Positions 13,801-20,189 of a DNA stretch of 20,189 nt are shown piece by piece. The position numbers were made by a program, and so were the translations under genes. The stretch comes from Apostichopus leukothele (Eukaryota > Echinodermata > Holothuroidea > Aspidochirotida > Stichopodidae): contig JAAAKB020210237.1 of NCBI GenBank assembly GCA_010014835.2, forward strand, positions 1 through 20,189, in the 5' to 3' direction. Within the stretch, counting starts at the first letter, position 1. Every line of letters starts with the position of its first letter. Under the pieces are notes generated by a model. The model ran no database searches. It worked only from the letters and a program-made list of their open reading frames with translations, and was not told the origin of the DNA.

Positions 13801-14137
13801 TCATACACACTTTGATGAAAAATGATTAAAAACTTTGCAATACAATATCTTTTGGGTGCAAATAAAACAAAGGCCAGTATGACATTGCTGCAGGGTATTT
13901 CTACCCAACAAATCAACTTTGTGGTCAATGGGATACATTATTACAAAGAATTTCATTTGGTTAAAATTCCCAGCAGGCTGTGTTCTTAATTTTGTGCTAA
14001 GACAAACCTGCCAAAGGTTGCTCATCTCTGGAGACGGCTAGCTCTCGACAAACATCGCTGTCATCCTCATCTCTAGACATCCACCTGTCACAGATAAAAA
14101 TCAACTCCTCGCCGGTATGAACATCTTGCATACGAAC
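4807..14137 (-). CDS. LOXHD1-like multi-PLAT protein, internal part of a spliced gene (5 exons)
   Basis: Five minus-strand exons (14137-14008, 11670-11519, 10573-10495, 8494-8416, 4877-4807) join without a stop and with matching codon phases 1, 0, 1, 2, giving 511 bp and about 170 residues. The product is the C-terminal strands of one PLAT/LH2 domain, a linker (about residues 36-44), and one complete PLAT domain (about residues 45-165). PLAT is a beta-sandwich that binds membrane lipid or protein partners. Proteins made of tandem PLAT domains with GERGDSG, IGHD, GWYLDKV and WLD-DDG-RE signatures are typical of LOXHD1, a stereocilia protein in vertebrate hair cells. The family call rests on motif recognition and on the exon phases. 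The role in this organism is inferred. The first exon begins in phase 0 inside a PLAT domain and the last donor leaves an open codon, so both ends of the gene lie outside the recognised exons. Other PLAT proteins (lipoxygenases, polycystins) are less likely because two PLAT units lie in tandem. Confidence 0.85.
5733..5827. repeat. Short tandem cluster of TACTGATACAT units with CAGTG runs
   Basis: The word TACTGATACAT occurs at 5733-5743, 5770-5780 and 5817-5827, spaced 37 and 47 bp apart. The first two copies are each followed by a CAGTGCAGT-type run and CTGCT, and the second has the run expanded (AGTGC AGTGC AGTGC). This looks like a small degenerate minisatellite whose length varies through the CAGTG block. 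Confidence 0.8.
6918..6940 (+). repeat. Dispersed 23-bp word, copy 2
   Basis: This is the identical partner of 2081-2103, lying about 4.8 kb away in the same orientation. The preceding ACCTTACAAATATG also recurs near 11011-11024. Confidence 0.6.
7098..7221. repeat. 62-bp tandem duplication, two copies
   Basis: Copy one is 7098-7159 and copy two is 7160-7221. Both start GATCTTAGGCGGAAGC and end CCTAATTTTTCCACCTT. I count 7 mismatches in 62 positions and no length difference. It lies inside the 3.5-kb intron. Confidence 0.92.
8416..8494 (-). CDS. PLAT gene exon 4 of window: W-Y-L-D-K-V strand to FPC
   Basis: This 79-bp exon has the acceptor ccattttatag|AA and a near-consensus donor, TATCA|GTAAGTATT. 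The bases AA complete a glutamate codon with the previous exon's last G. The frame then reads KGWYLDKVVV, a charged loop KETEGEKRD and FLFPCY, matching the PLAT signature P-GWFLDKV-x-V followed by Y-x-FPC-x-RWL. The matching reading frame contains no methionine and is short, so the exon is easy to miss. The overlapping 89-residue minus-strand frame (8541-8272) is a different frame. The last two bases (CA) join the next exon to give Gln before WLD, where the family usually has Arg. Confidence 0.9.
8495..10494 (-). other. Intron of the PLAT gene (2.0 kb)
   Basis: This phase-1 intron runs from donor GTGAGT (10494) to acceptor TTATAG (8495). Short open frames occur on the plus strand between 9124 and 9688 but show no known domain. 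A slightly GC-richer patch at 10118-10180 is open in the gene's phase and is discussed as a possible cassette exon. Confidence 0.75.
10495..10573 (-). CDS. PLAT gene exon 3 of window: middle of the PLAT domain (IGHD motif)
   Basis: This 79-bp exon has the acceptor tattttacacag|ACG and the donor GAAGCTG|GTGAGT. It reads TDIFNLEAIDLNKLKG followed by ILIGHDSDEA. This matches the PLAT segment D-x-F-x-V-x-A-x-DLG-x-L-x-x-I-x-IGHDN, in which the aspartate-bearing loop after IGH is a typical calcium or partner-binding edge. The glycine usual in DLG is asparagine (DLN). Entry phase is 0 and exit phase is 1. Both fit the neighbouring exons. Confidence 0.9.
10574..11518 (-). other. Intron of the PLAT gene (0.95 kb)
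   Basis: This phase-0 intron runs from donor GTTAGT (11518) to acceptor TTTTACACAG (10574). It is AT-rich and I see no coding signal or clear repeat in it apart from a TATAGGCCTAC word near 11124. Confidence 0.75.
11519..11670 (-). CDS. PLAT gene exon 2 of window: N-terminal half of the complete PLAT domain
   Basis: This 152-bp exon has the acceptor ctgtttttcag|TA and the donor GGCAGG|GTTAGT. It completes a valine codon with the preceding exon (G|TA), giving the linker-to-domain join PLA-V-IKYQVLVTTG. The frame encodes the first PLAT beta strand (YQVLVTTG), the turn NYWGAGLDGKVYITL, the GERGDSGPRLL segment and NPFEKGR. These align with the LOXHD1-type pattern Y-x-V-x-V-x-TG, GAGTDA-x-V-x-I-x-L and GE-x-GDSG. 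The usual threonine-aspartate-alanine in GAGTDA reads Leu-Asp-Gly. The exit phase is 0. This is the most diagnostic of the five exons. Confidence 0.92.
12067..12080. repeat. AT dinucleotide run
   Basis: Seven AT steps in a row within CTGTACATATAT, inside the 2.3-kb intron. Confidence 0.85.
12195..12217. repeat. Perfect 9-bp inverted repeat
   Basis: CTTCTGAAT and ATTCAGAAG flank the loop GGTGG. The pairing does not extend further. It lies in an intron and no function is apparent. Confidence 0.8.
14008..14137 (-). CDS. PLAT gene exon 1 of window: C-terminal strands of an upstream PLAT domain
   Basis: This 130-bp exon follows a pyrimidine-rich acceptor (ttttctctcatcag) and ends at a donor reading GCAG|GTTTGT. 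It encodes 43 residues plus one base. They start VRMQDVHTGEELIF, matching the strand after the W-x-L-x-x-V motif of PLAT domains, and continue with CDRWMSRDEDD and CREL. These match the family signature F-x-C-x-RWL-x-x-x-EDDG-x-x-x-REL. The usual glycine after EDD is serine here (EDDSD). The residues after CREL (AVSRDEQPLA) look like the interdomain linker. The entry phase is 0. The exon carrying the N-terminal part of this domain was not found up to 20189. Confidence 0.88.
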
Positions 14138-14865
14138 CTGATGAGAGAAAATTAGGGAACATATTCCTTCATTGCGATATAAATCTATATACCTAAGAGC
14201 ATAAGACAATTGCCAAAACAAAACAAAAAAGCTGTGGCTGGATGGATTACATCAGATTGAAGAAAATATGACTTTGTACTTTCAACATGTTTTTCTCTAC
14301 CTTTATCTTTACTTTAGGTTAAACAGTATCCATTAAACATGTTCATTTTTTTATTTTAAAGGTCAAGCTGTTTTATTTAAGATCTACTGTTTTTATTTCA
14401 ATTAAATGTGTCAACTTGGGTACTATATATGTATAAGTACAGGTATCATCACTTTAGGTATAAAATTTGATATGGCAAAGCGCACTAGTACTGTTTTCAA
14501 TGTAATACCAAGTACTGTAAAATTTTTCAGGCAATTTCACTCGAAAACACTCATGATTCACATCGTTGTGTTAATGCAGCTGCAAGCACTGACAGATGGA
14601 TTAGCACAAAGACCAAACTTGTTATCTGCTGAGCTCAGCCATGCCACATGAGAACCAAGGAAACCACAATATCCTCACATCATCGAAACTATCACGTCAG
14701 GATGACCTTGGGCACAAAATTAAAGTTGTAGACCTTTAAGAAACAAGTTATGTTTAATAAAAAGTTTATTATTCTACTTAAGCTAATACATCGATCACTT
14801 GTCAGTTCCTCAGATGCAAGGCAAAACTTGGGAAAACCAAAAATTGTTAACAAACAGGGAAATTC

Positions 14866-14933
14866 CACAATGATAGGTAAATCAAGAGTGTCAAGGTTGT
14901 GGGGAGACAGGTAACCAAGGAGCGAAGTAAATA
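14866..14933 (+). repeat. Dispersed repeat pair, copy 1
   Basis: The core TGTCAAGGTTGTGGGGAGACAGG with downstream AAGGAGCGAAGTAAAT resembles 20021-20088 in the same order and orientation. Similarity is roughly 75-80 percent by eye, with small gaps. Confidence 0.55.
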
Positions 14934-15875
14934 ACACAACACGTTGGGAAACAATGTAAGAACTTTATGTTCCCAAATAACATGAAACATTTGGTACTAA
15001 GTAGAAGACAAATGCTGTTGAATGTCATCCTTTGGTACTATGTTGTTCATATGAGTGAATTTTTTGGGATAAACACTGAATAATCAAATTCATAAACCAC
15101 CTGCAATATGGCACTTATCTATTGCTTATTTACTGTACATACATGTTTAGATGCATGTGGCAGAAATTTGTATTAAATTTTTCAATATACAGTGAATTCA
15201 AAGCGTCCATTAAGTAGTTATTTTTTTTTATACTGTACATGTAATGAAATTGCAGGTCCAATGCTAAATTGATCTTGTAAATGTGATTAATGGGTCAACA
15301 CTTTATATAACAACAAACAGACACAGAATAGTGTTAATGAGCAAGCCCAAGTAATCATTATGACAGCTTCCAAGGAGATATTAATAAACAGCACCTCCAG
15401 GAAAAATATATTATCCTCTATAATATTAGCAACATTTGTCAACAAAGTTACCAACAAGTGGTTAATTTGCAGAAAGCAAAAACAACAAGATTTTCAAACA
15501 CAGAACTAATTTCTTTGCATTGTACACTGAGGTAAACAAACACAATAGAATATTAATTTGATTGGACGATATGACAATAACCCTTTGTTCTCTTTGCTTT
15601 TCATTCTTCTTTTATACTAATTATGCAATATATGCCTCAAAAAGAAAATTTTACAGTTTATATAGGTTTTGCTAATGATGGAAGCTATGAGCTCTCTAAA
15701 GGATGACGTGAGCATATATGAAATTAAATAAACTGGGCTGTGGTTTGAATTTTAACATCATTTCGAATAATTCCACATTTGTGACTCTGGAAGATTCTTT
15801 TTAATGCAAGCAGATAAATAGACAGCAGCTATATATCTGAACTGCGTTTACACTACAGCCGTGATCTCGGCGTCA

Positions 15876-15905
15876 GGATCAGATCCTGAAGTTGGGATCT
15901 GATCC
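15876..15905. repeat. Perfect 11-bp inverted repeat rich in GATC
   Basis: GGATCAGATCC (15876-15886) and its exact reverse complement GGATCTGATCC (15895-15905) flank an 8-base spacer. Each arm is itself nearly palindromic, and another GATC lies just upstream at 15863. It may be the end of a small DNA transposon, but no partner end was found. Confidence 0.75.
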
Positions 15906-16403
15906 ACATCTAGATAAAAGCACCCTGTGTCAACATACAGGCATCAACAAAAGAATCAATGATCATGTGACACCAGTTTTGGTCTTTCTTAGGAATTGGT
16001 AAATGGGAATCTGTTTTCTACAACCTTTGTAAAACATAATATCTAATCTCACAAAATTGATGGGGTAAAGTCTACAGAACTGAGGAGTAAATCCAATTTC
16101 CTGTATACCATTGTTATAATGAAGTTCTTCTGTATTGTATGTCAGGACTCGAAAATTCCTATGCGCCTGTTGCCCAGGGCTCCTCACTAATGCATTTGGG
16201 TGACCTAACTTCATGATATGTCAGAAATGTTCATGATGTAAATTTTGACAAAGAGGCCTTAACGTTATGACGTCTGCACAGTCATGTTATGCTGGAAGCA
16301 AATTTCGATGAGTGTATTTTGTTTCTTCATGGGCACGGAAAATGCAACAATGTATACAAATTTGTCATGGGCTCTCTCAAATTGTTATCAGGCTACCACA
16401 ATC

Positions 16404-16445
16404 TCAGGACAAAAAAGTCCTGACGATGGACTTCTACTTTTGAAA
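16404..16445 (+). repeat. Hairpin followed by a hammerhead-core-like segment (probable retroelement relic)
   Basis: TCAGGAC (16404-16410) and GTCCTGA (16417-16423) form a perfect 7-bp hairpin with an AAAAAA loop. The second arm overlaps CTGACGA (16420-16426), which fits the CUGANGA core of hammerhead ribozymes, and GAAA follows at 16442-16445. The TGGACTT after the core recalls stem II of Penelope-like element hammerheads, but its partner strand does not pair here, so at best it is a decayed copy. Confidence 0.35.
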
Positions 16446-17626
16446 AAAATATTGTCGAGCACTGTCATGTTCAAAGACACTTTTCATCAGCATTTTACTG
16501 TTACGTTCTCTCTCTACTTGTTTACCCTTCAACTTTTTATTCTGAGTAGCTTTGAGGATGCTGGCAGACGTAAGTGCACTGCAGTCATTAGTTAAAAGAG
16601 CTTCCCAAAATGATCACTATTTAATACACTAAAATTTTGTCAAAATATTTTGATCCACTTATCTATGGTAGTCATGCAGTCATGCAGAGTCATGTCTGAA
16701 GATTTTCTATCCCAAACCTTGTACAAGAAAGCCTTCTTTCCTACTTTTCCTTCTTTGAATTTATGTTTGCCTAATTGACTACCATGAAGCCATACTTATT
16801 ATGGCATACACTTCCCCTCTCACTGGATCTGCTACAAAACTGTCTCATCCATCAAACTAGACTACAGTTCATCTGTCAGAATTGTTATCTCCCACCAAGC
16901 GTAAATGCTCATCTAAGGAGAGAAACTAATATTCAGAATGGAGAGACTCTTATGAGATTACTTCTACTCGTGGGTTTAGATTTAGAAGAAAAACACTAAA
17001 ATATATAGTTTTGACTTATTAGATGATCTAGTGTTAGCTACAGTGCTAGCTAACCATTTCTTCTTTGTCCTTTGAGATATTAAACTTAATTAAGCTGACA
17101 CAAATGTGGTTATAAAAATTGCAACCATACATGGATATTGTACGTAGGCATTGGCTGAGACAACAAATATCCCTGTTTTATTAAGTGGCTACATGTTTGT
17201 CAAAAAAACTCTCAAAATGTCATTTCTGTAGTTTCTGCTGAATTCTATGATAAACCTATGTAACTCTCTTACATTGTTTGATATATGCATTATGCAGCAG
17301 GCCTACTGTACATGCTAAATTTAGCTATTACTGTGCACTGTCAAGGTCACCTGCAATTACTGATCAACTAACATATAAAACAAGCACTTCATTATGTCAG
17401 CATGCAAGTATTTTGAGATCTCTGCAAACCAAAATCAAGTCTAGCATACATGGATTAATAAACTGTAATAATATTGAGGATCTATAAAGTGCAGATATAT
17501 CCACCATTAATGGTGCTCAAGGGGCATAACAATATTATCCTGGTAAATGATAACCCGTCAAACATAGAGACAAATCCCTCCATATCGCAGCAGCTAAACA
17601 GCACTCAACTGACAAATGATCGCACA

Positions 17627-17775
17627 GGTCCCCATTTATACACCTGGGTGAAGAGAGGCGATGGTGATAATATGCCTTGCTTCAGGACAAAAGGTAATGA
17701 TCAGGCCAAGACTTGAACCTGAAAGCATCAGATCACAAGTCCACTGCCTTAACCACAACTCTCTGGTTTCTGCAT
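17627..17775 (-). repeat. tRNA-derived SINE-like relic
   Basis: Read on the minus strand, 17755-17741 (TGGTTAAGGCAGTGG) resembles a tRNA A box of the serine/leucine type. It is followed at 17719-17709 by GGTTCAAGTCT, a good match to the B box (GGTTCGANTCC). Further 3' come a TGCCTTGC-like core (complement of 17672-17679) and CACCCAGGTGTATAAATGGG (complement of 17631-17650). This arrangement is familiar from a dispersed SINE family common in marine invertebrate genomes. The would-be anticodon stem pairs poorly and no acceptor stem closes, so it is not a functional tRNA. The outer limits are uncertain. Confidence 0.6.
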
Positions 17776-18294
17776 CATGGTATCAACCAAACAAAGGCCT
17801 GCAACACTTTCCACAGAGAACCTTGAGACTAGCCCTCCACTTCCACCAATTATTAGGGATAAACAAGTTTATCAGTCCCACTGAGAGGTGTCAAAAATCG
17901 GGTCCTACAAACTTTTTGAACAGTAAATACTGCACAGTATACATGTATCTTTTCAAGTGTTAGTTGATCTGTACTATTTGAGTGGTTTACACAAAGCTCT
18001 TTATGACATTGATAAATGTATTGCTTTTTTAACACTGGCACAGGTTTGCTATCTTTGATTACAAATCAATCGAAGAGCGGATTTTCCCTGTCATTCATAG
18101 TGATTGTTTCCGCCCCATATTCCTTTGAATTTTTTCGCACATGGTTTACCATCGCATCACGCTAAGCGGCATTTTCCACTATTTCTGGATAGCTTTGGTT
18201 GAATGACATGTTGAAGTTCTATGTGTGCTTTTGCTTTTGGAGGCAGCTAGTATTAAAATAAACTTACATAATACATTGAATTGATTGAGATATT

Positions 18295-18342
18295 GATTAA
18301 TGTGTACACCCTCCCCATGATTAATGTGTACACTCTCCTACA
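18295..18342 (+). repeat. 24-bp tandem duplication
   Basis: GATTAATGTGTACACCCTCC (from 18295) repeats at 18319 as GATTAATGTGTACACTCTCC, a period of 24 bp with one C-to-T difference in the compared part. Confidence 0.8.
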
Positions 18343-19668
18343 CCCAGCTGCCCTTTAGAGTTTGGGAACATAAATTGCGACAAATCATGTAAATTATGTC
18401 CCTAGTTTGCAATTACGCACTCTTAATTATGCAGACAAATCTTAGTTGGGGGTGCCCCCTCCCCTTAAATTAAGCCCCTCCCACAGATCTGCCACGGGAG
18501 GGTGGCCAAAATGACTAAGGTAGAAATTTGGTACACCAAGCAAAATAGTTTGAATACTGCAGCGCTACAGTATGCTTTACTACTATACATTAACAAATGT
18601 TCTGTACAGTATGCGAAGCAATAGTGCCCAGCAATGAGCTATGCTTTCTTACTGTGCTATGCTATTGTATCCTCTTTCACATTACTTTATGGAACAATAC
18701 GATATGACATTGTTCATACTACATGCAATACCAAAAAAACTACAAAAACAGTGGAAACAATTTCAGCTTTTGTCCTACCATAAATGTGTCCCACTACAAT
18801 GTGTTTTCGTTGCCCAATCAATATCAACACATGAAGCACTAACTTCATGCCATAGGTTTATATCAAGCTCTAGTATGCATAACAGTGCCAAACTGTGGTA
18901 TCCACATTCTTTCCTTTTCTTCAGTGTATAATGTACCCGTAGCGATCTCCCCTTTCTTATGTTTGTTCCTTACATCTATGGCAAAGCCATACGATCTACA
19001 GTAGTTCCATATCATCCTAAGTATTCAACACACCTCATACTGGTGCCCACATTATGTTGTTTCGTTTGCCTAAGTGTAGGCCTGTATACTCTACACAATT
19101 CATGACTACTGGTTGCAAGAGAGGCAACAACAAATCTTTCTGATGATGTCCAATGGTTCATTTATCGCATAGTGTGATTTTTTTCATCATATCGCATTGT
19201 ATTGTTTTGCATCACACATAGTGTGAACAGCCATTTAATGTATGTGCAGCAATTGGTCTATCAATGTGCCTTACAGTATATATTTGTGCAGCAATTTGGT
19301 CTATTTGCCTTTCAGTGTGCTACTATATGCATTACCAAATAAATTATCCCTGGCATGCACGTTCTTGAAAGATGACACAAATTAGTCAATTAAAGATCGG
19401 CAAAACCATCTATAAGTTACTAATTTACATGAATATCATTTCATTTGAATGACAGGCCCACAGATCTCCTTGCATGTGGTAATGATTAATGATCTATAAA
19501 GATGAGTAGTTGATTATTATACTGCACTTCTTAATATTTCAATCAATTAGTCTACTGCTGGTTAATGGATGTATTGTATGGTATGTAATGTTTGTATGAT
19601 AATAATCCTCTGACTTGGTGAGATTAGAGTTACCTATTTAAGACTCGTTTCTGTACTAGTTAATTAAT

Positions 19669-19694
19669 GTTGTTGTTGTTGTTATTGTTATTAG
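19669..19694. repeat. GTT/ATT trinucleotide microsatellite
   Basis: Five consecutive TGT/GTT steps run into GTTATTGTTATTAG, making a short interrupted trinucleotide repeat. Confidence 0.85.
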
Positions 19695-20020
19695 AATGTT
19701 ATAGTTTAAATACCAGTTATTTGTAAGAACATTCCAAAACCTTAATTACCAGGTTTGTATATTTACCAGTGACAAGCTTTAACCTGTCTCAGTGCAGGTA
19801 AATAAAATATATATTTTGCAGGCTGTACATGGCAGGTACTCTGTTGCTAATTCTACCTTGGAAGATTCCAACACACAGTACATACTGTAAAATATGTCCA
19901 GAAGGTAACCAATGACAAAGGATCCTTCATGATAACAAAACTCTTTGGGAGGTAGAATGAATGAGTAGGTTACTACAATATCAGAAGTGACTAGCACTTA
20001 AGGGTGCACAGGGCTCCTTC

Positions 20021-20088
20021 TATGAATGGTAGAGCGAGGGGGTGTTAAGGTTGTGAGGAGACAGGATAAGTGAGAAAGCAAAGTGAAT
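20021..20088 (+). repeat. Dispersed repeat pair, copy 2
   Basis: The core TGTTAAGGTTGTGAGGAGAC, then AGG and AGAAAGCAAAGTGAAT, resembles 14866-14933. The element probably continues toward the right edge of the window. Its family is not recognised. Confidence 0.55.
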
Positions 20089-20189
20089 ATGAACTAGAAA
20101 TGCATTTGCCTGCTAATACGCAGTATTGTAGTGAGCGGGGAGTGCTTGCAGTATTAGGATGAACTTTTCTGTTGTTCATGGTGCTTTTT

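Larger units (their letters stand above)
11671..14007 (-). other. Intron of the PLAT gene (2.3 kb)
   Basis: This phase-1 intron runs from donor GTTTGT (14007) to acceptor TCTGTTTTTCAG (11671). It contains an AT dinucleotide run (about 12067-12080), a perfect 9-bp inverted repeat (12195-12217) and a small hairpin near 13517-13534. No exon-like segment was recognised. Confidence 0.72.
14138..20189. other. Upstream intron of the PLAT gene with repeat relics
   Basis: The next upstream exon should encode a PLAT W-x-L-x-x-V segment ending in phase 0. I searched the minus strand for tryptophan-aromatic-leucine codons, for IGHD-type codons and for a donor at the right distance, and found no convincing candidate, so the intron probably extends past 20189. 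The stretch contains several repeat relics listed separately and only short, unrecognised open frames. Confidence 0.5.

Noticed and set aside
14406-14520. Minus-strand TGGTATTAC after a TTTTACAG acceptor-like site, considered as the missing W-Y-L exon
   Set aside because: The residues that follow do not match a PLAT W-x-L-x-x-V strand, and no suitable donor in phase 0 follows.
16284-16595. 103-codon plus-strand frame
   Set aside because: No recognisable domain. The region also carries a retroelement-like relic on the same strand (16404-16445), and the opposite strand is comparably open for short stretches.
17709-17755. Functional tRNA gene on the minus strand
   Set aside because: A and B boxes are present but the anticodon stem pairs poorly, the spacing is short and no acceptor stem closes, so a SINE relic fits better.

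Overview
The window looks like metazoan nuclear DNA. It is AT-rich, has short exons (71-152 bp) separated by introns of about 1-3.5 kb with GT/AG boundaries, and carries scattered degenerate repeats. No long continuous open frame and no bacterial-style operon is present. The repeat flavour (a tRNA-like SINE relic with an ACACCTGGGTG core, and recurring TAGGCCTA-like and TACAGTA-like words) suggests a marine invertebrate, perhaps an echinoderm or other invertebrate deuterostome. That placement is an inference at low confidence.

The one gene I can support lies on the minus strand and is split over five exons at 14137-14008, 11670-11519, 10573-10495, 8494-8416 and 4877-4807. Read in that order they join in frame (junction phases 1, 0, 1, 2). 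They encode the C-terminal end of one PLAT/LH2 domain, a short linker, and then one complete PLAT domain of about 120 residues. Tandem PLAT domains with motifs such as GAG-D, GERGDSG, IGHD, GWYLDKV and WLD-DDG-RE point to a LOXHD1-like (lipoxygenase homology domain-containing) protein. In vertebrates that protein is made almost wholly of PLAT repeats and is needed in hair-cell stereocilia. The gene enters from beyond the right edge and leaves beyond the left edge, so only a middle piece is visible.

Region by region: 1-4806 is the downstream intron, with no exon I could recognise. 4807-14137 holds the five exons and four introns; the introns contain a 62-bp tandem duplication (7098-7221), a short tandem cluster (5733-5827) and a weak 63-bp in-phase cassette-exon candidate (10118-10180). 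14138-20189 is upstream intron with repeat relics: a GATC-rich inverted repeat (15876-15905), a hairpin followed by a hammerhead-core-like word (16404-16445), a tRNA-derived SINE-like relic on the minus strand (about 17627-17775), a 24-bp duplication (18295-18342), a GTT microsatellite (19669-19694) and one member of a dispersed repeat pair.

I did not find a previously undescribed system here. The useful result is the reconstructed multi-exon PLAT gene, none of whose exons stands out as a long open frame.
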